Shown: in pieces, positions 43,689 to 54,976 of the stretch
Layout: every line of letters begins with the position of its first letter
Position numbering within the stretch: the stretch's first letter is position 1
Assembly: GCF_009908265.2 (NCBI RefSeq)
Contig: NZ_JAAATX020000011.1
Coordinates: 62,001-126,000, forward strand
Length of the DNA: 64,000 bases
Origin: Paragemmobacter amnigenus
GTDB taxonomy: Bacteria > Pseudomonadota > Alphaproteobacteria > Rhodobacterales > Rhodobacteraceae
Direction of reading: 5' to 3'
Notes under the pieces: model-generated
Told to the model about the DNA's origin: nothing
The model's database searches: none
Seen by the model: only the letters and a program-made list of their open reading frames with translations
Program-made: the position numbers and the translations under genes

Positions 43689-43796
43689 TGGCGTCTCCCG
43701 ATATTGTAAGCGTTTGAACCGGCGTCATGCGCCGGATCCTGGTTCCCTTATGGGCCCGTGTTTAATCGCGCGCGGGGGCGGCGGCAATGACCGACT

Positions 43797-43810
43797 TTGA
43801 CGCAGATCAA
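43797..43810 (-). promoter_or_regulatory. FNR/FnrL box upstream of ctaD
   Basis: TTGACGCAGATCAA matches TTGAT-N4-ATCAA at nine of ten positions. It lies 109 bases before the ctaD start and 138 bases past the cytochrome c stop. In Rhodobacter and Paracoccus FnrL/FnrP boxes control oxidase genes in response to oxygen. Confidence 0.75.
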
Positions 43811-43885
43811 GAAAAGGGGGGTGCAGGGCGGGAAAGCGGGGCGACGCATCGTCGCGGTGGCCTGCGGGGCGGGGCGGCAAGCGAA

Positions 43886-43913
43886 GGGCGCGCGGGAGGT
43901 TTCCCGCGCGCCC
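43886..43913 (-). terminator. Terminator of the cytochrome c gene
   Basis: GGGCGCGCGGGA-GGTT-TCCCGCGCGCCC, perfect 12-bp arms, 35 bases past the stop on the minus strand, followed by TTCGCTT. Confidence 0.8.
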
Positions 43914-43947
43914 TGATGTCCCCGCGGGGGGGGGCCGCGATGCGCGG

Positions 43948-44358
43948 TTACTTCAGCGTGGCGAGGTAGGCCGCCATATCCTCGGCCCCCTTCGACAGCT
44001 TGAAGGACATCTTGGACTTGGCCGCGTCGTCGCCCGTCTCGGCCTTCACCCATGCGGAAGGGTCGGGCAGATAGGCAACCAGCATCGCCTCGTCCCAGAC
44101 CTTGCCGGCGGCGCCGACGGATTTCAGGCTTTCGGAATAGGCGAAGTCAGGCACGCCGCCCACGGTCCGGCCCACGACGCCGAAGAGGTTGGGGCCGGTC
44201 TTGCCGCCCTTGACGATTTCGGTGCCGTCGGCGGCGACGATGGCGTGGCAAGCCTTGCATTTCTTGAAGTCGGCCTCGCCCTTGGCGGCGTCACCTGCGG
44301 CGAGGGCAGGGGCGGCGAGGGCGGCAAGCGCGAGGGCGGCGATCAGGGTTCTGGTCAT
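43948..44358 (-). CDS. Class I c-type cytochrome (c2/c550-like)
   Basis: Periplasmic electron carrier of 136 residues. Signal peptide MTRTLIAALALAALAAPALAA, heme motif CKACH (FKKCKACHAI), TGPNLFGVVGRTVGG typical of cytochrome c2/c550, and the axial Met in KSKMSFKL followed by a short C-terminal helix. In Paracoccus the cycA gene for c550 lies beside ctaD, and this arrangement is the same, so it is the likely donor to the aa3 oxidase. Start at ATG 44358; 16 upstream in-frame residues overlap the leader. Confidence 0.93.
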   Translation of the reverse strand: MTRTLIAALALAALAAPALAAGDAAKGEADFKKCKACHAIVAADGTEIVKGGKTGPNLFGVVGRTVGGVPDFAYSESLKSVGAAGKVWDEAMLVAYLPDPSAWVKAETGDDAAKSKMSFKLSKGAEDMAAYLATLK

Positions 44359-44478
44359 GTCGTTCTCTTTCAGTAGGCTGGGCGCAGGATGGCGGATGCC
44401 TTGCAAACGCGTCGCAGAGTGCCTGCGGTTCCGGTCAGGCGCAAGGGATGCGATGGTCGCAGCCGTTCGGAGAGGGGG

Positions 44479-45177
44479 TCAGCGCGCGCAGGCCGGCGGA
44501 TTGACGCCGTCGGGGCGCAGGCCGCCTTCGGGCGGGAAGAAGCGCGGGAAGGTCGCCATGAGGGCGGCGTCGAGGTCGGCCATGGTGACGGGCAGGCCAA
44601 GGTCGACAAGGCTGGTGACGCCATGGTCGGTGATGCCGCAGGGCACGATGCCCGAAAAATGCGACAGGTCCGGTTCGACATTGATCGATATGCCGTGGAA
44701 ACTGATCCAGCGGCGCAGCTTGACGCCGATGGCGGCGATCTTGTCCTCGGCCGGGGTGCCGTCGGGGTTGGGGGCGCGGTCGGGGCGGGTGACCCAGACG
44801 CCGACGCGACCGGGCCGGATCTCGCCCTTGACGTTGAATTCGGCAAGGGTCGCGATCACCCAGTTTTCCAGCGCACGCACGAAGCAGCGCACGTCGCGGC
44901 CACGCGCGCCCACGTCGATCATGCAGTAGACCACGCGCTGGCCGGGGCCGTGATAGGTATATTGCCCGCCACGCCCCGTTTCATGGACGGGGAAGCGGTC
45001 GGGCTGCACCAGATCGGCGGGGCGGGCCGAGGTGCCCGCGGTATAGAGCGGCGGATGTTCGAGGAGCCAGACCGCCTCGTCCGCGCGGCCTTCGGCCATG
45101 GCGGCCACGTGGTCCTCCATCGCGGCGAGCGTGGGGAGATAGGGGCTGAGGCCGGGCAGATGGGTCCATTCGGGCAT
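44479..45177 (-). CDS. lipB: LipB, octanoyl-ACP:protein octanoyltransferase
   Basis: Transfers octanoyl from ACP to lipoyl domains; 232 residues. [20 protein letters not shown] holds the substrate-binding RGG..T.HGPGQ motif, [18 protein letters not shown] has the catalytic Lys, and FSGIVPCGI the catalytic Cys. Start at [10 protein letters not shown]. Divergent from the methyltransferase gene across 124 bases. Confidence 0.96.
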   Translation of the reverse strand: MPEWTHLPGLSPYLPTLAAMEDHVAAMAEGRADEAVWLLEHPPLYTAGTSARPADLVQPDRFPVHETGRGGQYTYHGPGQRVVYCMIDVGARGRDVRCFVRALENWVIATLAEFNVKGEIRPGRVGVWVTRPDRAPNPDGTPAEDKIAAIGVKLRRWISFHGISINVEPDLSHFSGIVPCGITDHGVTSLVDLGLPVTMADLDAALMATFPRFFPPEGGLRPDGVNPPACAR

Positions 45178-45301
45178 GGGGAGTGTCGCGCGCTGCAAAA
45201 AATCGTCCTGAGCAATGCCCCCAAAGGCGCAAGGTCCGCAAGGGCGATTGAAGCGGGCCGCCATTTGCCGCATAGGTCGCGCACGGGTTCGGAGGATGGA
45301 C

Positions 45302-46282
45302 ATGGGTGAAGCCTGCGTATTGTGCGGCGTGAGCGCGACCGAGGTCGTCTCGCGCGAGGACCGCCACGGGCGGCCGCTGGTCACGGTCCTGTGCACGGGC
45401 TGCGGCGTCCTGCGGAACGATCCGGTGCCGAGCGAGGCGGAACTGACCGAGTTCTATCGGCGCGACTACCGGACCGACTACAAGGGGGCGCCCGAGCCGC
45501 GGCTGCGGCAGGTCTGGCGCAATCTGGAGCGGCTGAACGCGCATTTCGCGGCCTTCCGCGACATCTATTCCAAGGGCGGGCGCTGGCTGGACCTTGGCGC
45601 GGGGAGCGGGGAGTTCTCGTTCCTTGCGCGGCGGCTGGGCGCGGAGGTCACGGCGGTGGAGCCGAACGAGGCCTATGCCGAATATTGCCGCGCCAAGCTG
45701 GATCTGCCGGTGCAGACGGGGCGGATGGAGGATTTCGCCTTTGCCGAGGGCAGTTTCGACATGATCCGGCTGAGCCATGTGCTGGAGCATCTGCGCGATC
45801 CGGTGGTGGCGCTGCGGCGGCTGGCGGGGTGGCTGGCCGAGGATGGCATCCTTTATATCGAGGTGCCCGACATCGAAAGCGACGCGCGCCACAAGATGCG
45901 CGGGCGGATGTTCCATTACGGGCATATCTACAATTACAACCCCGTGACGCTGCGCCATGTCGCGGGGCTTGCGGGGCTGGTGGAACTGCCTGCCACCGCC
46001 GCGCGGTCGGCGGGGCGCTGCGGGGCGTTCTTCAAGCGGGGCGAGGGGGGCACGGTTCCGGTGGCGGAACTGGGGATCAACGCGCTGCGGATGCGGGCGG
46101 CCATGGTGGCGCATAACGGGCGGCGTCTGCCCGAGCCTGCCGAGGGCACGGTGGCCGGGCGATTCCTGCGGACGATCGCCGCGCGGCTGCGCGAGGCCCG
46201 CGAGGGCGCGCGTCTGAAGACGCATCGCGCCATCGCCGACGCCGCCGCGCAACGGCTGGCCGAGGTGCTGGCGCGCGGCTGA
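45302..46282 (+). CDS. SAM-dependent methyltransferase with N-terminal Cys4 motif
   Basis: About 326 residues. The N-terminal CVLCGV and [13 protein letters not shown] give a four-Cys zinc-ribbon-like element as in sugar C-methyltransferases and related proteins. The class I SAM fold follows: [50 protein letters not shown] basic C-terminal tail ends the protein. Probably methylates a sugar or small metabolite; substrate unknown. ATG 45302 is six bases from a GGAGG site; an in-frame ATG at 45296 abuts that site and is unlikely. Confidence 0.85.
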   Translation: MGEACVLCGVSATEVVSREDRHGRPLVTVLCTGCGVLRNDPVPSEAELTEFYRRDYRTDYKGAPEPRLRQVWRNLERLNAHFAAFRDIYSKGGRWLDLGAGSGEFSFLARRLGAEVTAVEPNEAYAEYCRAKLDLPVQTGRMEDFAFAEGSFDMIRLSHVLEHLRDPVVALRRLAGWLAEDGILYIEVPDIESDARHKMRGRMFHYGHIYNYNPVTLRHVAGLAGLVELPATAARSAGRCGAFFKRGEGGTVPVAELGINALRMRAAMVAHNGRRLPEPAEGTVAGRFLRTIAARLREAREGARLKTHRAIADAAAQRLAEVLARG

Positions 46283-46375
46283 GGGGGCAGGGAGCGACAG
46301 GCCGGAAAAGGGCGCTTTTTTCCTCTTTCCTTCCCCGATGGCCTTCGCTAAACAGCCGCCACCAAGCCAAATCGT

Positions 46376-46462
46376 GCGGATGTGGCGGAATTGGTAGACG
46401 CGCAGCGTTGAGGTCGCTGTGGGGTAACTCCCGTGAAGGTTCGAGTCCTTTCATCCGCACCA
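46376..46462 (+). tRNA. tRNA-Leu(GAG)
   Basis: An 87-nt class II tRNA with encoded CCA: acceptor GCGGATG/CATCCGC, anticodon loop TTGAGGT giving GAG, a long variable arm (TGGGGTAACTCC-like), and T loop TTCGAGT. No intron. Confidence 0.95.
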
Positions 46463-46471
46463 TGACTTCCC

Positions 46472-46494
46472 GACCGGGCCGGAAAGGCCCGGTC
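46472..46494 (+). terminator. Hairpin after tRNA-Leu
   Basis: GACCGGGCC-GGAAA-GGCCCGGTC, 9-bp arms, 10 bases past the CCA end. No clear T-run follows. Confidence 0.6.
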
Positions 46495-46648
46495 AGGGAG
46501 GGCAGACTTCCCCGTCATCGCAGGTTGAAATGACACGGCGCGGGCCGTGCCTTTCGGCATTTGTGGCCGGTGGCGGCGCCCTGAAGCGGCGTTTGCGAGT
46601 CGGCACCGCAACGCCGGATTAACGAATTGGGCCGCGGCAGTGGGCCTT

Positions 46649-46692
46649 GCCGCAATTGCCCTACTTTCGCCACAATTGCCATCCTTAAGGAT
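46649..46692 (+). promoter_or_regulatory. Upstream control region of the first RTX gene
   Basis: Direct repeats GCCGCAATTGCC (46649-46660) and GCCACAATTGCC (46669-46680) at a 20-bp period, directly followed by the perfect palindrome ATCCTTAAGGAT (46681-46692). The segment CGCCACAATTGCCATC recurs in near-identical form before the second RTX gene at the same distance from its ATG. Confidence 0.55.
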
Positions 46693-46765
46693 ATGGTATC
46701 CCGGCCAAAGTCCGGGTTCATGCCGAACCGGCGCAAGACCGGTCGGCCGTGGCGCGAGCAGAGTG

Positions 46766-49700
46766 ATGGCCACCTATGTGATCGACGGCTATGCCGCCGG
46801 TTCAATCATCGTGAGCGGGGGCGGAGCCCTCGCCAACGGGTCCACATTCATGCTGGACCCGAACTGGTCGGCACCGGCATCGGAGCTGCTCTTTACCGTC
46901 ACGGATGACGACACGGCCTTTTCGGGCAGCGCGGCGGCGACGCTGGATGCCAACCAGACCGGCGTGGTGACCAATGCGGCGGGTGCGACCGTCGCCTCGG
47001 GCGCGATCCGGCTGGGCACGGCCTATACGGTCAGCGATCCGGTGGCGGGCAGTGTCACGCTCTATCAGGTGATCGTGGGTGGCACGACCGTCGGCTATGT
47101 CTCGACCCAGCCGCTGCAGCCGGGTGTGGCCTATACGGTGACGGCCACGGCGGCGACGACGGCGGCGGGGACGAGCTATGCGGTGATGGCACCGCTGTCC
47201 CATGACCAGAGCGCGGACAATGTCCTGACGGGCGGGACGGGAAATGACTCGCTGCGGGGCGGGGCGGGCGATGACAGCCTGTCGGGCGGGTCGGGCAACG
47301 ACACGATCCTTGGCGGGGCGGGCAATGACACCCTGTCCGGCGGGGCGGGCAATGACAGCCTGTCGGGCGAGGATGGCGACGATCTGTTCGGGATCACCAA
47401 TGCCTCGGGGATCGACTCGGTCTTTGGCGGAGCGGGCAATGACACGATCAGCTATGCCGGTGCGCTGACAGGGGCCGCTGTCACCTATAGCGCCACGGGG
47501 GCGGGAACGCAGGCGCTGGCCGGTGTGGCGGCGACGGCCTTCAGCGGGATCGAGGCCTTTGACGGGACCGAATTCAACGACACGCTGAACGCAGGCTCTT
47601 CGGCAGGCGATGTCACGCTGTGGGGCAATGGTGGGGCCGATACCGTCACGGGCGGGTCGGGCAATGACCGGCTGTTCGGCGGGGACGGGGCGGATGTGCT
47701 GACCGGCAATGCCGGCAATGACCAGCTGTCGGGCGGTGCGGGCGATGACAGCCTGACTGATGCGTCCGGCACGAACATCCTGAGCGGGGACGAGGGCGAT
47801 GACCGGCTGGTGGCCGGCACGGGGGCGGATGCGCTGTTCGGCGGCACGGGCCGCGACACGCTGTTCGGCGGGGACGGGGCCGATACGCTGGAGGGCGGGG
47901 ACGACACGGATTCGCTTTATGGCGGGACGGGAACGGATGTCCTGTCGGGGGGCGAGGGCGCGGATCTGCTGGATGGCGGGGCGGGCAATGACACGCTGAC
48001 AGGCGGGGCGGGTAATGATGCCCTGCTGGGTCAGGCGGGCGATGACACCTTTGTCCTGACCGGAAATGACGGCGCGGATACGATCACCGGCGGGACGAAC
48101 GGCACGACGCTGGGCGATCTGATCGACGCGACCGCGATCGATGCCGATGTGACGCTGGGCTTCAGTGCGAGTCAGGCGGGCACGCTGTCGGCGCTGTCGG
48201 CGCTGTCGGCGGGGACGGTCGCGGGGTTCTCGGGCATCCGGCGCGTGGCGCTGGGCGGGGGCGAGGATACCGTCACCGGCGGGACCGGCAACGAGAGCGT
48301 GGACGGCGGGGCGGGCAATGACAGCCTGTCGGGCGGGGGCGGGGCCGATACGCTGGCCGGCGGGGATGGCAATGACACGCTGGTGGGCGGGGCAGGGTCG
48401 GATTCGCTGATCGGCGGCGAGGGGGACGACCTTTTCGTCATTGCGGCGGGTGACGGGTCGGACACCCTCGTCGGCGGGGCGGGGAACGATACGGTCGACC
48501 TGTCCGCCCAGACCGCGGCGACCACCGTGAATTTGTCGGGCGCGGGGGCGGGGACGGCGGCGAATTCGGGCGGCACCACGACCTTTTCGCAGGTGGAGCT
48601 GGTCCGCACGGGGTCGGGGGCCGATACGGTCAACGGCAGCGCGGCGGCGGATCGGGTCGAGACGGGGGCGGGCAATGACCGCCTGTTCGGCGGTGGCGGG
48701 GCGGATGTCCTGTCGGGTGGCGACGGGCGGGATTCTCTGGAAGGCGGCGACGGCAACGACACGCTGGCGGGCGGGGCGGGGATCGACACGCTTTATGGCG
48801 GCACCGGGCTGGATGTTGTCGACTATTCGGACAGCGATGCGGCGGTGAATGTGAACCTGCGGACATGGACCGCAACCGGCGGACATGCCGAGGGGGACGT
48901 GCTGCAGGGCGTCGACGGGGTGATCGGGTCGGCCTTCGACGACACGATCATCGGTTTTGACGACGAGAATCTCGGGGCGGCCGACTTTTACCTGAACACC
49001 TTTTTCGGTGGGGCGGGCAATGACGTCATCGAGGGACGCGGCGGCAGCGACCAGCTTTTCGGCGGCGCGGATGACGACACGGTTCTGGGCGGTGACGGGA
49101 ACGATACGGTCGAGGGCGGCGACGGCAACGATCTGGTCACCGGTGACGCAGGCAATGACACGCTGTCGGGCGGGGAGGGCGATGACAGCCTGTCGGGCGG
49201 GACCGGCAATGACGTGGCCGATGGCGGGGCGGGTGCGGACCTGCTGGATGGCGGGGCGGGATCGGACGCGCTGGCGGGGGGCGAGGGCAACGATACGCTC
49301 GTCGGCGGGGCGGGCAACGATACGCTGACCGGCGGGGCGGGGCGGGATACCTTTGTCATTACGGCAGGGGGCGGGTCGGATGTGATCGCCGATCTGGACC
49401 TGACGCTGCTCGACGGGCAGTTCACGGACCGGATCGACGTGTCGGGGATGGTCGACGCGCAGGGCAATCCGGTCAACTGGGAGGATGCCGTCGTCACCCC
49501 TGACGGGGCGGGCGGGGCCATCGTCACGCTTCCGGGGGGCGTGTCGATCCGGCTGGTGGGCATCGATCCGGCGCTGGTGTCGGGGAAGAAGGCGCTGAAC
49601 CAGCTGGGCGTGCCGTGTTTCGGGACGGGGACGCTGATCCTGACCGAGCGGGGCGAGGTGCCGGTGGAGTCCATCCGCGCGGGTGACCGTGTGGTGACGC

Positions 49701-50215
49701 TGGATCACGGGGTGCAGCGGGTGATGTGGGCGGGCGGGCGGCATCTGGATGCGGCGGCGCTTGCCGCAGAGCCGCTGCTGCGGCCTGTGATGATCCGCGA
49801 CGGGGCGCTGGGCAACAGGGGCGACGTGCTGGTATCGCCCAACCACGCCGTGCTGGCCGAGGTGGACGGGGTGGAGATGCTGGTGCGCGCCAAGCATCTG
49901 GCCGAGACGGGCGATGCGCGCTTCCGCATCGCGAGGGGCAAGCGCGAGGTGGGCTATCACCATCTGTTGCTGGAGCGGCACGGGATCATCTTCGCGCAGG
50001 GCATGGCGACCGAAACGCTGTATCCCGGTCCGGTGGCCGTGGCGGCGCTGGGGACGGCGGTCGCGGCCCAGATCGCGGCGGCCTTCCCGCTGCTGGCGCC
50101 GGTGCTGGCCGGGCTGGTGGAGGCCGGGACGCTGTATGGTCCGACCGCACGGCCCGTGGCGAAGCGCAGGCTGCTGCTGCCCGGTCCGCGGGTGCGGGAC
50201 AGGGCGGCCGCATGA
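46766..50215 (+). CDS. RTX repeat protein with C-terminal Hint domain (paralog 1)
   Basis: A predicted type I-secreted, Ca2+-binding protein of 1,149 residues with no N-terminal signal peptide. Residues 1-150 form a domain shared with the next gene ([40 protein letters not shown]). From about 150 to 880 there are dozens of GGxGxDxLx nonapeptides in blocks broken by beta-rich spacers. A linker ([21 protein letters not shown]) precedes the Hint domain, which begins at Cys951 ([12 protein letters not shown]) and includes VEIRAGD-like [29 protein letters not shown] and [24 protein letters not shown]. Self-processing at Cys951 is possible. No T1SS genes are near. Confidence 0.9.
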   Translation: MATYVIDGYAAGSIIVSGGGALANGSTFMLDPNWSAPASELLFTVTDDDTAFSGSAAATLDANQTGVVTNAAGATVASGAIRLGTAYTVSDPVAGSVTLYQVIVGGTTVGYVSTQPLQPGVAYTVTATAATTAAGTSYAVMAPLSHDQSADNVLTGGTGNDSLRGGAGDDSLSGGSGNDTILGGAGNDTLSGGAGNDSLSGEDGDDLFGITNASGIDSVFGGAGNDTISYAGALTGAAVTYSATGAGTQALAGVAATAFSGIEAFDGTEFNDTLNAGSSAGDVTLWGNGGADTVTGGSGNDRLFGGDGADVLTGNAGNDQLSGGAGDDSLTDASGTNILSGDEGDDRLVAGTGADALFGGTGRDTLFGGDGADTLEGGDDTDSLYGGTGTDVLSGGEGADLLDGGAGNDTLTGGAGNDALLGQAGDDTFVLTGNDGADTITGGTNGTTLGDLIDATAIDADVTLGFSASQAGTLSALSALSAGTVAGFSGIRRVALGGGEDTVTGGTGNESVDGGAGNDSLSGGGGADTLAGGDGNDTLVGGAGSDSLIGGEGDDLFVIAAGDGSDTLVGGAGNDTVDLSAQTAATTVNLSGAGAGTAANSGGTTTFSQVELVRTGSGADTVNGSAAADRVETGAGNDRLFGGGGADVLSGGDGRDSLEGGDGNDTLAGGAGIDTLYGGTGLDVVDYSDSDAAVNVNLRTWTATGGHAEGDVLQGVDGVIGSAFDDTIIGFDDENLGAADFYLNTFFGGAGNDVIEGRGGSDQLFGGADDDTVLGGDGNDTVEGGDGNDLVTGDAGNDTLSGGEGDDSLSGGTGNDVADGGAGADLLDGGAGSDALAGGEGNDTLVGGAGNDTLTGGAGRDTFVITAGGGSDVIADLDLTLLDGQFTDRIDVSGMVDAQGNPVNWEDAVVTPDGAGGAIVTLPGGVSIRLVGIDPALVSGKKALNQLGVPCFGTGTLILTERGEVPVESIRAGDRVVTLDHGVQRVMWAGGRHLDAAALAAEPLLRPVMIRDGALGNRGDVLVSPNHAVLAEVDGVEMLVRAKHLAETGDARFRIARGKREVGYHHLLLERHGIIFAQGMATETLYPGPVAVAALGTAVAAQIAAAFPLLAPVLAGLVEAGTLYGPTARPVAKRRLLLPGPRVRDRAAA

Positions 50216-50228
50216 GGGAGAGGGATTG

Positions 50229-50283
50229 CGCGGCAAATGGAAACAGTTGCCGCGTTTGTATCGGAATCGCCACCAATGCCATC
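50229..50283 (+). promoter_or_regulatory. Hairpin and shared motif between the RTX genes
   Basis: CGCGGCAA-N10-TTGCCGCG (50229-50254) starts 14 bases past the first RTX stop and can terminate it. CGCCACCAATGCCATC (50268-50283) lies 110 bases before the second RTX ATG; 98 bases before the first RTX ATG the matching sequence is CGCCACAATTGCCATC. Confidence 0.5.
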
Positions 50284-50377
50284 ATTTGGCCGCGATTTCG
50301 GGATCAGGATTAAAGGGCCGTTCAGGCCGGTCGAGTAGTAACGAGTGACCCCGCAAAGGGGCGTGTGAGCAGTAAAG

Positions 50378-53300
50378 ATGCCGGTGTTTACGATAAGGGG
50401 CTTTCAGGCCTCGTCCATCATCGTCAGTGGCGGGGGCAGCCTGACTACAGGCACCTCGGCCATGATCGATCCGGCCTTTTCGGCCGCGACGCAGGCGCTG
50501 ACCTTCACGATCACGGATGACGACACCGCCTTTTCCGGCAGCAGCACGGCGCAGACCGATGCGGGCCAGACGGTGGTGGTCACCGACGCCTCGGGCGCGA
50601 CGGTGGCAAGCGGCGCGGTGCGGCTGGGCAATGCCATCACCTTCAACAACGGCGTCACGTCCGTCACGCTCTACGAGGTCTATGTCGGCGGGACGCTGAC
50701 GGGCTACATCTCGAATTCCGACCTGCAGCCGGGGGTCAGTTCGACGGTGCAATCGGTCACCGACACGGGGGTGAACGGTCCGGCCTATACCTTCTTCGTC
50801 AACCAGACCTTCGATCCGGCGGCATCGACCACCTATTTCGCGGGGCAAGGCAATGACAGCATCCTTGCGGGGGACGGCAACGATACCATCAGCGCCTTTG
50901 GCGGGAATGACACGCTGTGGGGCGGTGCCGGCAATGACAGCATCGACGGTGGCGAGGGCAATGACGTCCTGATCGGCGGGACGGGAAATGACATCCTGAA
51001 CGGGTCGGGGGGTGACGACCGTTTCGTCATGGAGGCTGGCGACGGCAACGACACGCTGAACGGCGGGGTCGAGACGACAGGAGACATCATCGATGCCACC
51101 GCGATTACGGCGGGGGTCACGGTCAGTTTCAACGGGATCGGATCGGGCACCATCGCGGATGGCACGCAGACGGACAGTTTCAGCGCCATGGAGCGCGTGC
51201 TGCTGGGCGCTGGCAATGACACGGCTACCGGCAATGCGGGGGCTGAAAGCATCGACGGCGGGGCGGGCAACGATTCGCTGTCGGGGGGCGCAGGCAATGA
51301 CACGCTGACGGGCGGGGCGGGTGACGACACGCTGATCGGCGGGACGGGGAATGATGCCCTGTCGGGGGGCGAGGGGAATGACCGCTTCATCCTCGGCACC
51401 GCCGACGGGGCCGATACCATCACCGGCGGGGCGGGTAACGATACGGTCGATCTGTCGACGGCAACGGCCAATACGGCGGTGACCTTCACCTCGGCCACGG
51501 GGGGAACGATCTCGGGCAGCGCGGGCACGTCCACCTTTTCGGAGGTGGAGCAGGTGCTGCTCGGGTCGGGGAATGACACGGTCAATGCCTCGGCCCTGAC
51601 GCAGGATGTCACGCTGGATGCGGGCGCGGGCAATGACAGCATCGCGGGCGGCAGCGGCAACGACCTGCTGGTCGGCGGGGCGGGCAATGACACGGTCGCC
51701 GGAAACGGGGGCGACGACACGATCCGCGGCGGGGCGGGCAATGACAGCCTTGCGGGCGGGGCGGGCAGCGACCTGCTGGATTATTCCGACGCCACGGCGG
51801 GCGTGTCGGTCGATCTGTCGACCGGAGCGACGGGCGGCGGCGCGCTGGGAGATACGATCGGCGGCTTCGAGAACATCCTTGGCAGCGGGCTGAACGACAC
51901 GCTGGCGGGCGGGACGGATGCCAATATCCTGTATGGCGGGGCAGGTCGCGACTCGCTGTCGGGGCGGGCGGGCAATGACACGCTGTTCGGCGGGGCCGGT
52001 GTGGATACGCTGGTCGGGGACGAGGGCGACGACCTGCTGTCGGGCGACAATGACGGCGACTCGCTGTTCGGCGGGGCAGGCAATGACACGCTGATCGGCG
52101 GGCTGGGCCTTGATACCCTGTTCGGGGGCGATGGCGACGACCGCTTCGTCTACGAGCCGGGCTATGGCATCGACACGATCGTGGGGGGCAACGGCGGCGA
52201 GACGCTGGGCGACACGATCGACATGAGCGCCTTCACCACCGGGGTCACCTTCACCTCGAGCGGGCCGGGGACCGGATCCGTCACGGCGAGCGGCAACACC
52301 GCGAGCTTCAGCGAGATCGAGCGCTATGTGATGGGCTCGGGCAGCGACACGTTCAACGGCGGGGCGGCCAACGACCATGTCGAGGCGGGCGACGGCAATG
52401 ATACGATCCTGTCGGCGGCCGGCGATGACACGATCTATGGCGGGGCAGGCAACGACCGCGTCACCGCGAGCTTTGGCAATGACGTCGTCTATGGCGAGGG
52501 CGGCAATGACACGCTGGGCGGGAACGAGAACAACGACCTGCTTTACGGGGGGGACGGGTTCGACTCGCTGGATGGCGGGGACGGGGACGACACGGCCTAT
52601 GGCGGGGCCGACAATGACAGCTTCATCGGCGGGATAGGAAACGACCGGCTGTTCGGCGAGGATGGCGACGACAACATCACCGCCAATGCGGGCTTTGACT
52701 GGCTGGAAGGCGGGGCGGGCAATGACCGGCTGTCCGGCGGACTGAACAATGACAGCGTCTTTGGCGGCGACGGCAACGACACCGTCGCGGGCAACGAGGA
52801 CGATGACTGGCTGGAAGGCGGGCTGGGCAATGACTCGCTGGATGGCGGGACGGGGAATGACACGCTTTATGCGGGCGAGGGCAATGACACCCTGAACGCG
52901 GGAGCGGGGGCTGACCTTGGCTATGGCGATGTCGGGGATGACCGGTTTCTGGGCAGTTTCGGCAATGACACGTTCTATGGCGGGGACGGGGCCGACACGC
53001 TGGCCGGGAACGAGGATGACGACGCGCTCTATGGCGGGACCGGCGCGGATTCGCTGGATGGCGGCAGCGGCAATGACGCGCTTTACGGCGAGGACGGCAT
53101 CGACACGCTGGTGGGCGGGGCGGGCGATGACGGGCTGTGGGGGGGCGAGGGCAACGATTCCTTCCGCGCCGATGCGGGGGATGACAGCGTCTATGGCGGT
53201 ATCGGGGACGATCTGGTCTTTGGCAGCGACGGCAGCGATTATGTCGAGGGCGGCGAGGGCAATGACGTCATCAACACGCGCCCGACGGTGGGCGTGCCGG

Positions 53301-54724
53301 ATATCGGCTATCCGGGGGCCTTCGACGGTGACACCGCGCCAGAGGACGACCGCGACACGGTCTATGGCGGGGCGGGCGATGACTTTGTCCTGACGGGGGA
53401 TGATGCCGACCTTGTCCATGGCGGGGATGGCAACGACACGCTGGATGCGGGGTTCGATGCCGACACGGTCTATGGCGGCGCGGGCAATGATTCCATCGGC
53501 GGGCACGAGGGGGCGGACCTGCTGGACGGCGGGGACGGGGACGACATCCTCTATGGCGGCACCCTGCCGGGCGAGACGGATACGACGCTGATCCCCGACG
53601 ACACGGACCTTGCCCCCGGCAATGACCGCGACACGATCCTTGGCGGGGCGGGCAATGACACGGTCTTTGGCGGTGACGATGCCGATGTGATCGCGGGCGG
53701 GGCCGGCGACGACCAGCTTTCGGGCGATATCGACAATGACAGCATCGACGGCGGCGAGGGCGCGGATGCGCTGTCGGGGGGCGATGGCGATGACAGCCTG
53801 ACCGGCGGGACGGGCAATGACACGCTGAGCGGCGGGGCGGGGCGCGACCGGTTCGTGGTGACGGCGGGCGGGGGCGAGGACAGCATCCTCGACTTCGAGC
53901 GGGCGGTTTTCGGGTCGGGCGTCATGGCGACGGACCTGCTGGATGTGTCGGGGCTGGTCGACGCGCAGGGCAATCCGGTCGACTGGGCGGATGTGACCGT
54001 GTCCGACGACGGGTCGGGCAATGCGGTGCTGACCTTCCCGATGGGCGAGCGGCTGGTGCTGGTGGGGGTGGCGCCCGCGCAGGTGACGGGCAAGCACAAG
54101 CTGGCGCGGATCGGGGTGCCCTGTCTGGCCACGGGCACGCTGGTCCTGACGGACCGGGGCGAGGTGCCGGTGGAGGCGATCCGCGCGGGGGACCGCGTGA
54201 TGACGCTGGATCACGGGGCGCAGCGGGTGGTCTGGGCGGGGGGGCGGCATCTGGACCGTGCCGCGCTGGAGGCGGAGCCGCTGCTGCGGCCGGTGGTGAT
54301 CCGCGACGGGGCGCTGGGCAACCGCGGCGACGTGCTGGTGTCGCCCAACCACCTTGTCCTTGTCGAGATCGAGGGGGTGGAGATGCTGGTCAGGGCCAAG
54401 CATCTGGCCGAGACGGGCGATCCGCGTTTCCGCATCGCGAAGGGCAAGCGCGAGGTGGGCTATCACCATCTGCTGCTGGAGCGGCACGGGATCATCTTCG
54501 CGCAGGGCATGGCGACCGAGAGCCTGTATCCCGGACCCGTGGCGGTGGCCGCGCTGGGGCCCGCGCTGGCGGCCGAGATCGCGGCGGCCTTCCCTTTGCT
54601 GGGGCCGGTGCTGGCGGGGCTGGTGGCGGCAGAGGGGCTTTACGGTCCCACCGCAAGACCTGTGGCGCGACGGCGCGACCTGTTTCCCGCCGCGCAGGGC
54701 GAGCGGCGGCAGAGGGCGGCCTGA
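50378..54724 (+). CDS. RTX repeat protein with C-terminal Hint domain (paralog 2)
   Basis: A 1,448-residue sister of the preceding gene, with the same order: shared N-terminal domain ([48 protein letters not shown]), a longer field of GGxGxDxLx calcium-binding repeats to about residue 1170, a [21 protein letters not shown] linker, and a Hint domain from Cys1249 ([12 protein letters not shown]). The two Hint domains are roughly 85% identical by eye, while the repeat fields differ in length, so they arose by duplication followed by repeat expansion. Likely a secreted surface or adhesion protein; export route not seen here. Confidence 0.9.
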   Translation: MPVFTIRGFQASSIIVSGGGSLTTGTSAMIDPAFSAATQALTFTITDDDTAFSGSSTAQTDAGQTVVVTDASGATVASGAVRLGNAITFNNGVTSVTLYEVYVGGTLTGYISNSDLQPGVSSTVQSVTDTGVNGPAYTFFVNQTFDPAASTTYFAGQGNDSILAGDGNDTISAFGGNDTLWGGAGNDSIDGGEGNDVLIGGTGNDILNGSGGDDRFVMEAGDGNDTLNGGVETTGDIIDATAITAGVTVSFNGIGSGTIADGTQTDSFSAMERVLLGAGNDTATGNAGAESIDGGAGNDSLSGGAGNDTLTGGAGDDTLIGGTGNDALSGGEGNDRFILGTADGADTITGGAGNDTVDLSTATANTAVTFTSATGGTISGSAGTSTFSEVEQVLLGSGNDTVNASALTQDVTLDAGAGNDSIAGGSGNDLLVGGAGNDTVAGNGGDDTIRGGAGNDSLAGGAGSDLLDYSDATAGVSVDLSTGATGGGALGDTIGGFENILGSGLNDTLAGGTDANILYGGAGRDSLSGRAGNDTLFGGAGVDTLVGDEGDDLLSGDNDGDSLFGGAGNDTLIGGLGLDTLFGGDGDDRFVYEPGYGIDTIVGGNGGETLGDTIDMSAFTTGVTFTSSGPGTGSVTASGNTASFSEIERYVMGSGSDTFNGGAANDHVEAGDGNDTILSAAGDDTIYGGAGNDRVTASFGNDVVYGEGGNDTLGGNENNDLLYGGDGFDSLDGGDGDDTAYGGADNDSFIGGIGNDRLFGEDGDDNITANAGFDWLEGGAGNDRLSGGLNNDSVFGGDGNDTVAGNEDDDWLEGGLGNDSLDGGTGNDTLYAGEGNDTLNAGAGADLGYGDVGDDRFLGSFGNDTFYGGDGADTLAGNEDDDALYGGTGADSLDGGSGNDALYGEDGIDTLVGGAGDDGLWGGEGNDSFRADAGDDSVYGGIGDDLVFGSDGSDYVEGGEGNDVINTRPTVGVPDIGYPGAFDGDTAPEDDRDTVYGGAGDDFVLTGDDADLVHGGDGNDTLDAGFDADTVYGGAGNDSIGGHEGADLLDGGDGDDILYGGTLPGETDTTLIPDDTDLAPGNDRDTILGGAGNDTVFGGDDADVIAGGAGDDQLSGDIDNDSIDGGEGADALSGGDGDDSLTGGTGNDTLSGGAGRDRFVVTAGGGEDSILDFERAVFGSGVMATDLLDVSGLVDAQGNPVDWADVTVSDDGSGNAVLTFPMGERLVLVGVAPAQVTGKHKLARIGVPCLATGTLVLTDRGEVPVEAIRAGDRVMTLDHGAQRVVWAGGRHLDRAALEAEPLLRPVVIRDGALGNRGDVLVSPNHLVLVEIEGVEMLVRAKHLAETGDPRFRIAKGKREVGYHHLLLERHGIIFAQGMATESLYPGPVAVAALGPALAAEIAAAFPLLGPVLAGLVAAEGLYGPTARPVARRRDLFPAAQGERRQRAA

Positions 54725-54803
54725 GGCATTCTGACGCCCCTGACGCTGCGATGCGGCAAGAATGTCGGGTCCGGTTGACGTAACGGCAGGCGGATTTCCC
54801 GCA

Positions 54804-54822
54804 CGGCAGGCGCGACCTGCCG
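54804..54822 (+). terminator. Hairpin after the second RTX gene
   Basis: CGGCAGG-CGCGA-CCTGCCG (54804-54822), 80 bases past the stop, followed by CTTTG. The rest of the 252-base gap to the ABC operon shows no gene. Confidence 0.5.
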
Positions 54823-54976
54823 CTTTGAACGGCGAATGGGTCGCAAACCGGCCTATTTTCCCGCATTGGCGAATGTTACCCGCAGAAGGATACAAGCCGG
54901 TTGCATTGCCGGAGTGCTTTGGCTTTAGTCAGGGCAAGACGAGCGGGCAAACCGCCAGAAAGACCGGGGAGAGTGC

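Noticed and set aside
46376-46765. Integrated element at tRNA-Leu
   Set aside because: A large RTX pair next to a tRNA suggests an island, but there is no integrase, no repeat of the tRNA 3' end was noticed downstream, and composition matches the genome.
47200-54000. Minisatellite DNA repeats in the RTX genes
   Set aside because: The 27-base periodicity reflects the nonapeptide code; units are diverged at DNA level and are part of the proteins.
46802-54895. Two giant minus-strand frames (1,144 and 1,537 codons) opposite the RTX genes
   Set aside because: They copy the repeat periodicity of the sense strand in complement and have biased Arg/Pro/His composition; shadows of the RTX genes.
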